From Fibrobacteria bacterium (GTDB taxonomy: Bacteria > Fibrobacterota > Fibrobacteria > UBA5070), in assembly GCA_020633825.1 (NCBI GenBank), contig JACKCV010000001.1, forward strand, positions 497,001 through 561,000: a DNA stretch of 64,000 bases. Direction: 5' to 3'. The notes beneath the pieces were generated by a model. It had not been told where the DNA came from and searched no databases. It worked only from the letters and a program-made list of their open reading frames with translations. The position numbers and the translations under genes are program-made. Positions 51,117 to 60,359 of this stretch are shown here, piece by piece. Position 1 is the stretch's first letter. Every line of letters starts with the position of its first letter.

Positions 51117-52835
51117 TCAGGTCCGTCCTGGAGTCTGGTGGAGCAACTCCACGCCGGCGGGATCGATCTGCAGGAGGATTTCCAGATCGGATCCGGGGAG
51201 AAGTTCCTCCTGGAACAGGCGATGGAGGCACCTGCCGAAGGCATCGAGCATTCCGAGCCTCTCCCAGGAGTCCGCCGCGACCGATTCGTCGAGGAACCGG
51301 ATGACGATCCGTTCCAGCGGCCAACGGACGCCGCCCCGAACCTTGTGTTCCCGGAGGCGGTCCACCGAGTGGATGCGCTCGATCAGGGAACTCTTGGTGC
51401 CCCGCTGATCCCAGTCGAGGCTTCGCAGGAGGCCCTTCAGGGACTTGGCTTCGTTCAGCCCGAGGAACGAGCGCTGCAGGTGCCCCAGGAGGACGCTGCG
51501 AAGATCCTCTCCCGAGGCGGGGCGGAACACGGGGGTGGGTCGACTCAAGGCGACCGGCCTCCAGCCGACGGGAAAGTGCCGACCGGGGCGATTGATGTCG
51601 GAGGCCTGGATGTTGTCGCGTGGAAGGGAACCGTCGCAGGCCAGGATGCCGGCCGTGAGCACCTGTTCCGTGGAGAGGTGCTCGGGCGCTCCTCCCCCGA
51701 GGGAGACGGAGGTGGAGGAATGGGCTCCGTGCGAGGTGCGCAGAACGCTGTAGAAATTCCCATCCCCGCGGTCCGAGGAGGCGTGTTCGTAGTCGGAGAG
51801 CCGGGTGAAGCGGGTTCTGGTGAAGGGACGTTCGGTGCGGGTTCCCGACAGGTCGAGGATGTCGAGGACCTCGACGGCGCTGTCGCGCAGGGGGACGACC
51901 GGGATGGTCCCCGAGCGATGGTCGAGATGGATCGGCTCGGAAATGGTCTCGAAGGCGTTGACGAAAACCGCCGAATTCAGGCGCATGCTGCGCTTTCCCA
52001 CGCTTCGCTCGAGGAATCGCGGCACGGGATCTCGGAACTTGATCTTCACCTGGATGCTGGAGCGGGCCTGGGCGCTGCCTTCCAGGCGCACGAAGCGGAA
52101 GCCTTCGTCGTGGCAGAGGAAGTCGCGGAGGCCGAGCAGCGCGGAAGGGCTGTGGGCGTGCGGCCAGACCAGCGGTCGGGTCTCGTCGGCGCCGGTCAGT
52201 CTCATGGTGTTCGCCGACCCTGGGCCTCCGTCGATGGACGTCTCCACCGACTCGACATGGCGCAGGAGGGCGTGTTGCAGGGCCCATGCGGCGGCGGCAT
52301 CGCCGGCGAGGAAGAGGTCGATGCCCCGCTCGACGAGCAGGGAGGAGGGGGCCACGGCCTTGATCGTGATTTCCAGGAGGCCCGTTCCATCGTCCAGGCT
52401 GCGGAGGGAGCACGAGGAAATGGAGCCCCGCAGGAGGGAACGCGGGCTGGAGGCCAGGAAGCGGAGGGGGCGATCGTGCCCGACCACGGGGCGCGACAGC
52501 ACCTCCGCCCCGACGGCGAGGTCCGGCGTCCGGGGGCCTTTGGAGCTGGGCACGAGCTCCACCATGCACACGGAGGGCAAGGGCTGCCCGATCCCGGGCT
52601 CGAGCATCTCCATCACGTGGAGCGCGATCCCGTCCTCCTCCAGGTCCAGGGTCTCGCGGATTCGGGCGGAGAGGTAGGCGAACCCCTCGAACAGCCGCTC
52701 CACGTAGGGGTCGCGGTCCTTGACGGCGGACTTGGAGAGCAGATACGCCGACTCCGGATGTTCTTCCGAGAACACCTGGCCGTCCTGCTCCAGGGATCGC
52801 ATCTCCGCCAGGAAACGCGTATTGAATTCGGGCAT
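51117..52835 (-). CDS. tssF: TssF-like baseplate protein, extra copy
   Basis: This 572-residue protein has the TssF N-terminus: PEFNTRFLAEMRSLEQDGQVF, SAVKDRDPYVERLFEGFAYLSARIR and LDLEEDGIALHVMEMLEPG. It also has the family C-terminus (LLGHLQRSFLGLNEAKSLKGLLRSLDW, WERLGMLDAFGRCLHRLF). TssF is a component of the T6SS baseplate with TssE, TssG and TssK. A second tssF (57619) stands in the main operon; this copy is on the opposite strand, divergent from tssA. Both are full length. Start ATG 52835 has GGAG seven bases upstream. It may form an alternative baseplate wedge or replace the first copy under other conditions. Confidence 0.88.
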   Translation of the reverse strand: MPEFNTRFLAEMRSLEQDGQVFSEEHPESAYLLSKSAVKDRDPYVERLFEGFAYLSARIRETLDLEEDGIALHVMEMLEPGIGQPLPSVCMVELVPSSKGPRTPDLAVGAEVLSRPVVGHDRPLRFLASSPRSLLRGSISSCSLRSLDDGTGLLEITIKAVAPSSLLVERGIDLFLAGDAAAAWALQHALLRHVESVETSIDGGPGSANTMRLTGADETRPLVWPHAHSPSALLGLRDFLCHDEGFRFVRLEGSAQARSSIQVKIKFRDPVPRFLERSVGKRSMRLNSAVFVNAFETISEPIHLDHRSGTIPVVPLRDSAVEVLDILDLSGTRTERPFTRTRFTRLSDYEHASSDRGDGNFYSVLRTSHGAHSSTSVSLGGGAPEHLSTEQVLTAGILACDGSLPRDNIQASDINRPGRHFPVGWRPVALSRPTPVFRPASGEDLRSVLLGHLQRSFLGLNEAKSLKGLLRSLDWDQRGTKSSLIERIHSVDRLREHKVRGGVRWPLERIVIRFLDESVAADSWERLGMLDAFGRCLHRLFQEELLPGSDLEILLQIDPAGVELLHQTPGRT

Positions 52836-53059
52836 CGGAATCTCCGGGGACGGCACCCTGAGTCGTGCCGCAGTGTAGGGCAATGGTAGGAAATCGCCGG
52901 AGGGGGAGTCCCGCCGTCGGGGTGATTCTCCTCACACATCGCGATGTTTTCTGTCCACTTGGTTACTATTCTAGGGAAGTGCTCCGGCCGAGCACGCACT
53001 CCGCTGGCGCGCCAACCGGTCCGCCAAATCCTACGCAGACCATCTCGCCGAAGGTCCCC
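52836..53059. promoter_or_regulatory. Divergent promoter region between tssF copy 1 and tssA
   Basis: The 224-bp region is AT-richer around 52930-52975. A weak promoter can be drawn for tssA: TGTTTT (52945-52950) and TATTCT (52967-52972), 16 bp apart, extended by TTAC. No sigma-54 -24/-12 pair was seen. No other gene is visible here. Confidence 0.35.
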
Positions 53060-54601
53060 GTGTCAGAATTCGCCGCACTCGTCCACGATCTCGCCGAACC
53101 GATTCCCGGGGGAGCCCCCGCTGGGGAGGATCCGAAGTACTTCCCCGAGTACGAGTTCGTGAAGGCGGAGATCGCCAAGATGACCTCCCGCGAGTGGGAC
53201 AAGGTCGTGCAATCCTGCGAGGCCGTCCTCACCACGCGATCGAAGGACATCGTCCTCCTGTGCTACGATCTGGTGGCCAGCATGATCGAAGGCGGATGGC
53301 CCCGGGCGGCCGCCGTCGGCGAGGCGTTCCTCCAGCTGTGCGCGAACCATTGGGAAACCATCCATCCCGTCCGGGATCGCGCCCGTCAGAATGCGTTCAA
53401 GTGGCTGGTGGAAGACCGGACGCTCGGGACCATCGAACCTCTTTCCGCCGTCGAAGCGGATCACGAAGCCCTCCTTTCCCTGGTCTCCTCCCTGGACGGC
53501 ATCCGGAAAGTCCTCCAGGAGCGCTATCCGGACGACGCACCGTCGATCAAGCCCTTGATCCAGGCCATCCAGGAGCGGGCCAACGCCACCAAGCCGGCTC
53601 CGGTCGCGGCCCCCGCTCCCAAGCCCGAGCCCGTGGCGACTCCGGCTCCCACGGAATCCTCCTCCTCCCCGGCGCCCTCCGCCTCTTCCCTGGTTCTCGA
53701 CGGAGGCTCCAAGACCGATCTCCTGCGCGGACTGCAGAAGATCGCACTCGGCCTGGTCGCCTCCGACCCCGAGAGTCCGCTGGGATTCAAGCTTCTCCGC
53801 ATGGTCCGGTGGCAGGAATTGACGGCGGCGCCCCGCAACGAGGGCGGCAAGACCTCCCTCCCCCCGCCGAACGCCCAGCGACGGGCCTGGCTGGAGGCGC
53901 AGTACCAGCAGCGGAACTGGAAGGGGATCCTCGAAGTCTGCGAAACCGCCTTCACCGAGCCGGGACTCCACCTCTGGCTGGACCTGCAGTTCTTCGCCAT
54001 CTCGGCCTTCGAAGGCAAGGGCCTCGACTCGATCGCCCAGGTCCTGAAGGGCGAACTCAAGGCGCTCCTGGGGCGGATCCCGACCCTCCCCGATCTCAAG
54101 TACAACGACGGAACCCCGTTTTCCTCGCCCATGGCGAAAGCATGGCTCGACGATCTGTCCAAGGCCGATCGCGGAGGGAGCCAGCAATCCTCTGCGGTCC
54201 GGGAGGACACCCTCCACGACGACGTCCAGCAGGCCAAGGAGCTCGCCGCGCAAGGATCGGTCGCCGAAGCCGTCGAGCTTCTCGAGTCCGGCCTCGCCTT
54301 CGGGCATGGCAGGAGTCGGGCGATGCGCGCCCTGGAGATCGCCAAGCTCTGCCTGCAAAACGGCAAGGTTCGCACGGCTCGAGTGGTCGCATCCGATCTA
54401 TATGAGAAGTCCCAGCAGATGGGACTGCCGGCATGGGAGCCCTCGCTCGCCGCTGAAATCTCCGATCTCCATCTGAAGACCATCTCCGCCGCCATCGATT
54501 CCCAGCTCGGCTCCCAGGACGAACTCCAGGGCTTGCGCGACCGGGCGATTTCTCAAATCGGTGTAACCCACCCCTCCCTCCTGGCGCGCTCCGACTTCTA
54601 G
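53060..54601 (+). CDS. tssA: T6SS protein TssA (ImpA family)
   Basis: This 513-residue protein has the ImpA N-terminal domain (EFAALVHDLAEPIPGGAPAGEDPKY, FVKAEIAKMTSREWDKV, IVLLCYDLVASMIEGGW). A Pro/Ala-rich linker (~175-215) and a helical C-terminal half follow, with EDTLHDDVQQAKELAAQGSVAEAVELLESG. TssA organises sheath and tube polymerisation at the baseplate and distal end. GTG 53060 is chosen as start: GAAGG lies 5 nt before it and the family N-terminus begins here. It is the first of seven co-directed T6SS genes. Confidence 0.9.
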   Translation: MSEFAALVHDLAEPIPGGAPAGEDPKYFPEYEFVKAEIAKMTSREWDKVVQSCEAVLTTRSKDIVLLCYDLVASMIEGGWPRAAAVGEAFLQLCANHWETIHPVRDRARQNAFKWLVEDRTLGTIEPLSAVEADHEALLSLVSSLDGIRKVLQERYPDDAPSIKPLIQAIQERANATKPAPVAAPAPKPEPVATPAPTESSSSPAPSASSLVLDGGSKTDLLRGLQKIALGLVASDPESPLGFKLLRMVRWQELTAAPRNEGGKTSLPPPNAQRRAWLEAQYQQRNWKGILEVCETAFTEPGLHLWLDLQFFAISAFEGKGLDSIAQVLKGELKALLGRIPTLPDLKYNDGTPFSSPMAKAWLDDLSKADRGGSQQSSAVREDTLHDDVQQAKELAAQGSVAEAVELLESGLAFGHGRSRAMRALEIAKLCLQNGKVRTARVVASDLYEKSQQMGLPAWEPSLAAEISDLHLKTISAAIDSQLGSQDELQGLRDRAISQIGVTHPSLLARSDF

Positions 54602-54650
54602 ACTTATCCAAGCTGCGCTCTCCTTCCACCCACCCACCAGGAATCCGAAC

Positions 54651-55148
54651 ATGGCAGGCAGTTTCCAGAACGAAATCCCTCCCGCTCGCGTGAACATCCA
54701 GCTCAGCGTCGACAAGGGGAACGCCAAGAAGAAGATGGAGCTTCCCCTGAAGCTTCTCGTCCTGGGTGACTTCACGCAGAAGAAGGACGACACCCGTCTT
54801 TCCGATCGCGAGAAGATCAACATCAACAAGCAGAACTTCGACCAGGTGATGGAGTCCCTCGACCTCGGCGTCCGGACCGTCGTTCCGAACATGGTCAAGG
54901 ACGATGGATCCGAACTCCAGGTCGATCTCAAGTTCAAGAACATGAAGGCCTTCGATCCCTCCGAGGTGGTGAAGCAGGTGCCCGAGCTCTCCAAGCTCAT
55001 GGCCGCCCGCAACCTGATCCGCGACCTGGGGTCGAATCTCCTCGACAACCGTGAATTCCGCAAGCGCATGGAGGACATCCTCCAGGATCCCGAGGCCATG
55101 AATTCCATCATCGCCGAACTCGACAAGTCCGCACCGGAGAAGGCTTGA
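54651..55148 (+). CDS. tssB: T6SS contractile sheath small subunit TssB (VipA)
   Basis: This 165-residue protein opens with FQNEIPPARVNIQLSVDKGN and has KLLVLGDFTQKKDDTRLSDREKININKQNFDQVMESL and a C-terminal LSKLMAARNLIRDLGSNLLDNREFRKRMEDIL. All are standard for TssB. It forms the sheath with TssC. It follows tssA by 49 bp, with CCAGGA before the ATG, and the tssC ATG comes 2 bp after its stop. Confidence 0.97.
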   Translation: MAGSFQNEIPPARVNIQLSVDKGNAKKKMELPLKLLVLGDFTQKKDDTRLSDREKININKQNFDQVMESLDLGVRTVVPNMVKDDGSELQVDLKFKNMKAFDPSEVVKQVPELSKLMAARNLIRDLGSNLLDNREFRKRMEDILQDPEAMNSIIAELDKSAPEKA

Positions 55149-55150
55149 CC

Positions 55151-56635
55151 ATGTCCGCTGATACCAGCCTCCAGAACATCTACGAGACCATGAACCTCGA
55201 GCTCCCCTCCCAGGAGGTGGATCTCATGAAGTTCGCGGATGCTTCCGCGCTCTTCGAACACCAGGCCAGCGAGCGCATCGGCGCGGCGTTGCGCGTCTTC
55301 CTGCGCACCGTCATCGACAGTTCCGCATCCATCGAGAAGATCGACCGCGCCGCCATCGAATCCCAGGTCGCCTGGATCGATCGCACCATCAGCGCCCAGT
55401 TGAACGTGATCATGCACTCCGAGCCCTTCCAGAAGCTCGAGGCCCAGTGGCGCCAGCTCAAGTTCCTCGTCGACCGCACCGACTTCAAGAAGAACGTCAA
55501 GATCGAGCTCCTCAACAGCTCCAAGGACGATCTGCGCGAGGATTTCGAGGATTCGCCGGAAATCATCCAGTCGGCCATCTACAAGCACGTCTACGTCGAC
55601 GAATACGACACTCCCGGTGGCGAGCCCTACGGGAGCATCATCTCCAGCTACGAATTCGATTCGGGTGCGCAGGATGTCGCTCTCCTGACCAACCTGTCCC
55701 AGGTTTCCGCCTCCGCCCACTGCCCCTTCATCGGTGCGGTCGGGCACAAGTTCTTCGGGAAGCAGAACGTCCACGAGCTGCCCAAGATCGACGATCTCGA
55801 GAGCTATCTCGATCGTGCGGAGTACATCAAGTGGAGGGGGTTCCGCGAGTCCGAGGACAGCCGCTACGTCGGTCTGGTGCTGCCGCGCTTCCTCCTTCGC
55901 CTTCCCTACCATCCCGAGAACAACCCCGTTTCCGACTTCCATTTCACGGAGGCCGTCACCGGGGACGAACACGACAAGTACCTGTGGGGCAACGCCTCGT
56001 TCACCTTCGCGGCGAACATGGTTCGCAGCTTCGTGGACAACGGTTGGTGCGTGCAGGTCCGCGGTCCGGAGGCGGGCGGCAAGGTCGAGGACCTTCCGAT
56101 CCACACCTTCGATGTCGGTCGTGGATCCCAGATGAAGATCCCCACCGAGATCCTCATTCCCGAAACCCGTGAATTCGAATTCGCCAACCAGGGGTTCATC
56201 CCTCTGAGCTACTACAAGAACCGCAGCTACGCCTGCTTCTTCTCGGCCAACTCCGCGCGTCAGCCGGAGGAGTTCGAAGATTCGAACATCACCGCCAACG
56301 AGCGCATCAATGCGCGGTTGCCGTACATTTTCCTGACCTCCCGGTTGGCCCACTACCTCAAGGTGATCCAGCGCGAGAACATCGGCGCCACCAAGAGCGC
56401 CACGGCTCTCGAGCAGGAGTTGAATACCTGGATCAGCGGCCTGGTCACGGAAATGCAGAATCCGGGACCGGAGCTTGCGGCCACGCACCCGCTGAGCTAC
56501 GGCAAGGTTTCCGTCACGGAGAACCCCGACAATCCGGGATTCTTCCGCGTCGCCATGTCGGTGATCCCCCACTTCCAAGTCGAAGGAATCGACGTCAGTC
56601 TTTCCCTCGTCTCCAAGATGCCCCAGGGCAAGTAA
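55151..56635 (+). CDS. tssC: T6SS contractile sheath large subunit TssC (VipB)
   Basis: This 494-residue protein has the TssC signature WRQLKFLVDRTDFKKNVKIELLN, YGSIISSYEF, FIGAVGHKFFG, LPRFLLRLPYHPENNPV, EAVTGDEHDKYLWGNASFTFAANMVRSF and YFKNRSYACFFSAN-like (here YYKNRSYACFFSAN). The C-terminal part FRVAMSVIPHFQVEGIDVSLSLVSKMP is the family end. It assembles with TssB into the contractile sheath. An in-frame TTG two codons earlier is the only other start. Confidence 0.97.
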   Translation: MSADTSLQNIYETMNLELPSQEVDLMKFADASALFEHQASERIGAALRVFLRTVIDSSASIEKIDRAAIESQVAWIDRTISAQLNVIMHSEPFQKLEAQWRQLKFLVDRTDFKKNVKIELLNSSKDDLREDFEDSPEIIQSAIYKHVYVDEYDTPGGEPYGSIISSYEFDSGAQDVALLTNLSQVSASAHCPFIGAVGHKFFGKQNVHELPKIDDLESYLDRAEYIKWRGFRESEDSRYVGLVLPRFLLRLPYHPENNPVSDFHFTEAVTGDEHDKYLWGNASFTFAANMVRSFVDNGWCVQVRGPEAGGKVEDLPIHTFDVGRGSQMKIPTEILIPETREFEFANQGFIPLSYYKNRSYACFFSANSARQPEEFEDSNITANERINARLPYIFLTSRLAHYLKVIQRENIGATKSATALEQELNTWISGLVTEMQNPGPELAATHPLSYGKVSVTENPDNPGFFRVAMSVIPHFQVEGIDVSLSLVSKMPQGK

Positions 56636-56671
56636 CCCACCACCCCACCCCCCCAACAACAGGAAGCAAAA

Positions 56672-57139
56672 ATGGCAATTCCCGCCTATATGGAAATCGA
56701 AGGGATCCCCGGATCGGTCAACGTCGCCGGTCGCGAGGGCACTGTCGAGGTTCTCGAGTTCAACCATCGCGTGTATCTCCCCACCGACCGCGACGACGGG
56801 TCCATCACCGGCACGCGCAAGCACGACGCCCTGGTCATCCACAAGGCGTTCGACAAGGCTTCGGCCCTGTTGTTCCAGCGCGTCTGCACCGGCGAGTCGA
56901 TCCCCAAGATCACCATCAAGTGGTACGAGATCACCGATCAAGGCGAAGAGAAGCCCTACTACCAGCACGAACTGACCCGTTGCAAGATCGCTTCGGTCCG
57001 CTCCTACATGCACAACGTGAAGGATCGCACCAAGGAGCAGTACGTGCACCAGGAAGAAGTGACCATCCGCTACGAGAAGATCTCCTGGACGTTCCTCGAC
57101 GGCAACCTCCTGCACGCCGACCAGTGGAACTCCCGCTGA
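56672..57139 (+). CDS. hcp: T6SS tube protein Hcp
   Basis: This 155-residue protein is Hcp: AIPAYMEIEGIPGSVNVAG, VLEFNHRVYLPTD, HDALVIHKAFDKASALLFQRVCTGE and SWTFLDGN. Hcp hexamers stack to form the inner tube and can carry effectors. Codon use is even more biased than in its neighbours, as expected for a highly expressed tube protein. No effector extension is fused. Confidence 0.96.
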   Translation: MAIPAYMEIEGIPGSVNVAGREGTVEVLEFNHRVYLPTDRDDGSITGTRKHDALVIHKAFDKASALLFQRVCTGESIPKITIKWYEITDQGEEKPYYQHELTRCKIASVRSYMHNVKDRTKEQYVHQEEVTIRYEKISWTFLDGNLLHADQWNSR

Positions 57140-57204
57140 TCTCCTGATCCGACGAATCGCCGTCCGGTCCCCTTTCGGGGGGATCGGTCGGCAACCCGCG
57201 GCCC

Positions 57205-57615
57205 ATGCACGAAGGACTCTTCGAAAAATTGGTGGGAACGTACGCCGACGGCACGCCTGTCCGGTCGGTTTCCGTTGCAGCCAGGCGGTCGCGCAGCGTG
57301 GTGGACCACATCCAGCACCTGATGGAGACCCGCAAGGGATCCCTGGCCCACATTCCGGACATGGGCATGCCCGACATCGGGGACTTGTACCGTCGGCTCC
57401 CGGGAAGCACCGCCGAAATCCAGTCCGAGCTCGAAACCCTCATCCGGAAGTTCGAACCTCGACTGACCAGCGTCCGGGTCCAATTCCACGAATTCGATGC
57501 GGCGGCGGCCCGAGTCCGATTTCGCATCACGGGGACTCTCCAGGGCGAAGGTCGCCTGCAGCTGGAGTCCTCCTTCTTCCCCGACGGACGAGGGTCCGTG
57601 ATTCATGCGGGGTAA
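57205..57615 (+). CDS. tssE: T6SS baseplate protein TssE (gp25-like)
   Basis: This 136-residue protein carries the gp25-like core: RSVVDHIQHLMETRKGSLAHIPDMGMPDIGDLYR, IQSELETLIRKFEPRLTSVRVQF. TssE joins the sheath to the baseplate. The N-terminus (HEGLFEKLVG) is the usual short opening. Three bases separate it from tssF. Confidence 0.93.
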   Translation: MHEGLFEKLVGTYADGTPVRSVSVAARRSRSVVDHIQHLMETRKGSLAHIPDMGMPDIGDLYRRLPGSTAEIQSELETLIRKFEPRLTSVRVQFHEFDAAAARVRFRITGTLQGEGRLQLESSFFPDGRGSVIHAG

Positions 57616-57618
57616 ACC

Positions 57619-59331
57619 GTGTCTGATCTGAAACGCTACTTCGACGAGGAGATGCGGTATCTTCTCGAGGAAGGGCGAAGATTCGCGCGCAGGTATCCGG
57701 AGACGGCGCGCGCCTTGTCCATCGACGAGGTCGAGGATCGCCACCCGTACCTGGAACGGCTCTTCCAGGGCTTCGCCTTCATCGCCGCCAGGATCCGGCA
57801 GGACCTCGACGGCGAAGAAGACCAGATCGCCGATGGGTTGCTCGATCGCTTGCTTCCAGGACTCGAAGTCCCGCTTTCTTCGTGCTCCATCGCACAGTTC
57901 CAGCCCAAAGCGGAGGTCCTCGAGCCCCTGCTGGTTCCGGCCGGGGCCTCGGTCCGCAGTCGTCCGATCGCCTCGTTGGGACGGGAGTTGCAATTCTTCC
58001 TCTCCCAGGAAACCGTCGTGCATCCCGCCGTCCTCTCCGAGGCCCGCCTGGATTTCCAGGACGCCGGCGCCGGGGAGCTGCATCTCTCCCTGACCGGCAG
58101 CACCAAGGATGCCGTTCTCGACCTGTCCAGGCCGTTCGACCTCTTCCTCGGGGGGGACACGTCCTCCGCCTGGTGCCTGCATCACTGGCTGTGCCGGCGA
58201 GTGGAACGCGTCGAATGCTCCTTCGACAACGCCCCCTTCAAAACCTGCGGGGCCGGGATCTCCCCTCTGCGCCTGTCCGCGAACGGGGGGCGCCCGGGGG
58301 GATCGGAGATGCAATCATCCCTTCTGGAATTGCGCGATTTCCTCTGCATCGACGAGATCTCCCGCATGGTGCGATTGCGGGTGGCCGAGAACGGAACTTG
58401 TCGCAATCTCCGCGTGCGGTTCTTCTTCTCCGGAATCCCTCCGCGCAATCTGGCGACCTACGTCTCGCCCTCGACCGTCCATCTGAACGTCGGGTTGGTG
58501 CGCAATGAAACCCTTCGCCCCTGCCAGAACATTCCCCTGGACTCCGATTGGGGGGATTTCCCCCTCCAGCCGACCCAGGATTCGGGCGAGGAGATCATCG
58601 ATCTCTTCGACTTGGAAGGGGTATCCGCCGCGGACCCCACGAAGCGTCGCGGATACGAGCGATTCGAGGGTTTCATGGGCGTCACCGGTGCGCCGCCAAG
58701 GTGTTCCTTCCGGCTGCATCGCCGCACCAACCGGTCGGGAGCCTTGCGGTGCTCGATCCACGTGGAGCGCCCCATGGATGCCGAGTTCCAGGACGAGTAC
58801 CTGCGTCCGGTGGCGGTTTCGTGCGACGGGAACCTCCCGCGGGAGCACCTCAAGGCCGGGGACTTGTCCCTCGCGGGAACGGGGATTCCCGGTGGCATCC
58901 AGTGTCGCGCCCTGATGGATCCGACATCCATCTACCGGCCCTTGGAATTGGCGGAAAGCCGTTGGCAACTTCTGGGGTCCCTGCAGAGGAGCCTGCGCGG
59001 ATTGCTCGACCCGAAGGGGCTTCGCTCCCTGCTCGCGGGGCTGGCATGGGATCCTCGGGGAGGCCGTCGCGCGCTGGTGGAAAACATCGCCAGCATCCGT
59101 TCGGGGCTTCTGCACGAAATGGAGGAGGGTGTCCATCGACCGGTGTGCCGCATCGAGATCGAATACGGAGACCCGGCCTTGGCCGAGGACTCCTGGGAGC
59201 AGTTCGGTTTGCTCGACGTCTTCGCCCGCCACCTGTGCAGGCTTTTCCGCTCGCAATTGCCCGAGGACACCGGACTCCGGTTGTCCCTTCGGGTTTCCAA
59301 CCTGGACCTTTCGCTGGAGCACCAGGCATGA
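57619..59331 (+). CDS. tssF: T6SS baseplate protein TssF
   Basis: This 570-residue protein has the TssF N-terminus (RYFDEEMRYLLEEGRRFARRYPETARAL, DRHPYLERLFQGFAFIAARIRQDL) and the family C-terminus (LLGSLQRSLRGLLDPKGLRSLLAGLAWD, WEQFGLLDVFARHLCRLFRSQL). The start is GTG 57619, 3 bp after the tssE stop. Its stop overlaps the tssG start by 4 nt. It is the operonic copy; the other copy at 51117 is of the same length but only moderately similar. Confidence 0.95.
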   Translation: MSDLKRYFDEEMRYLLEEGRRFARRYPETARALSIDEVEDRHPYLERLFQGFAFIAARIRQDLDGEEDQIADGLLDRLLPGLEVPLSSCSIAQFQPKAEVLEPLLVPAGASVRSRPIASLGRELQFFLSQETVVHPAVLSEARLDFQDAGAGELHLSLTGSTKDAVLDLSRPFDLFLGGDTSSAWCLHHWLCRRVERVECSFDNAPFKTCGAGISPLRLSANGGRPGGSEMQSSLLELRDFLCIDEISRMVRLRVAENGTCRNLRVRFFFSGIPPRNLATYVSPSTVHLNVGLVRNETLRPCQNIPLDSDWGDFPLQPTQDSGEEIIDLFDLEGVSAADPTKRRGYERFEGFMGVTGAPPRCSFRLHRRTNRSGALRCSIHVERPMDAEFQDEYLRPVAVSCDGNLPREHLKAGDLSLAGTGIPGGIQCRALMDPTSIYRPLELAESRWQLLGSLQRSLRGLLDPKGLRSLLAGLAWDPRGGRRALVENIASIRSGLLHEMEEGVHRPVCRIEIEYGDPALAEDSWEQFGLLDVFARHLCRLFRSQLPEDTGLRLSLRVSNLDLSLEHQA

Positions 59332-60332
59332 GCCCGACGGACAGCGGCTCCTGGAAAGGGGCCTCGAGGGAGTTCGAGTTCGCCCAGTGGATCCGGTTGT
59401 GGCTGCGCGAGTGCCAAGTGGAGGGACGATCCGCCCACGACCTCCTCACGCTGCTGGAAGAGTCCTTGCGGCTCGCCCACAGCGGCTCCCTGGGGTTCGC
59501 GCCACAGGATATCGCCGAATTCCGTCCCTCTTCCGAAGGGGGGAAGGCCGCCCTCTCGTTGCACTTCCTGGGCCTGAAGGGGGCGAGCTCCCCTTTGCCC
59601 GGGTATCTGACCGATCTGCTGCAGAGCGCCCACCCCGGAGCCCCGGGTTTGCGCGCCTTCCTGGAGATCTTCGAGAATCGCCTCTACCAGCTCCAGGCGA
59701 TCGCGTTGCTGAGCCGGCGTCCGGGCGTGCGCGAGGAGCTTCGCAGCGCGGATCGACTCTCCGCGAGACTCCGCAGCCTCGCCGGGGTCGATGAGGAGGG
59801 ACAGGCCTCCCGACGCATGGGGGGCATGGGGCTTCTGGCTCCCAAACGCAAGTCCGCCCGGAGCCTGGAAATCCTTCTGGCTCGGCAGCTTTCCCTCAGC
59901 CCGGTCAAGATCCAGGATCGATGCGTCAGTCTCATCGCATCCCCCAAGCCTCCCGCCCTGGGAGACATGAAGCTGGACGGCCGTCAGCCGTTGGCCGGGG
60001 CCATGCGGTGCGGCGGGGAGCTCCTGAAGATCCGGATGGGGCCGGTACCCTGGGCGAAATTCAGCGAAATCACCCGGGATACGGAAGCCTTCCGGATCCG
60101 GATGCGATCCATCGTCGACGAGTTCCTGCCCAGGCCCATGGGTTGGATCGCCGAAGTCGTCCTCGATGTTTCCACGGTACCCGGGGATGTCGGGATCCGT
60201 CTGGGGGACGGACCGGCTCCGGTGCGCATCGGGCAGGGAGCCTGGATCGGGGAGGGGAAAACCTCGACGCTGCTGACGGTGGTTTCGGAGAACCCGCCGC
60301 CGCCGCGGGAGTTCCACGAAGCGGAGGGCTGA
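59328..60332 (+). CDS. tssG: T6SS baseplate protein TssG
   Basis: This 334-residue protein matches TssG: GSLGFAPQDIAEFRPSS, HFLGLKGASSPLPGYLTDLL, FLEIFENRLYQL near residue 110 and the end PRPMGWIAEVVLDVSTVPG...RIGQGAWIGEG. It forms the baseplate wedge with TssF, two TssF per TssG. ATG 59328 overlaps the tssF stop. It is the last plus-strand gene, ending 27 bp from the convergent tssM. Confidence 0.94.
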   Translation: MSPTDSGSWKGASREFEFAQWIRLWLRECQVEGRSAHDLLTLLEESLRLAHSGSLGFAPQDIAEFRPSSEGGKAALSLHFLGLKGASSPLPGYLTDLLQSAHPGAPGLRAFLEIFENRLYQLQAIALLSRRPGVREELRSADRLSARLRSLAGVDEEGQASRRMGGMGLLAPKRKSARSLEILLARQLSLSPVKIQDRCVSLIASPKPPALGDMKLDGRQPLAGAMRCGGELLKIRMGPVPWAKFSEITRDTEAFRIRMRSIVDEFLPRPMGWIAEVVLDVSTVPGDVGIRLGDGPAPVRIGQGAWIGEGKTSTLLTVVSENPPPPREFHEAEG

Positions 60333-60359
60333 CCCTGCTTCGCGGAACCCGGGCTCTCC

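Noticed and set aside
52836..53059. Sigma-54 promoter for the T6SS operon
   Set aside because: No TGGCA-N7-TTGC type pair could be found in the divergent region, and no sigma-54 activator gene is in the window.
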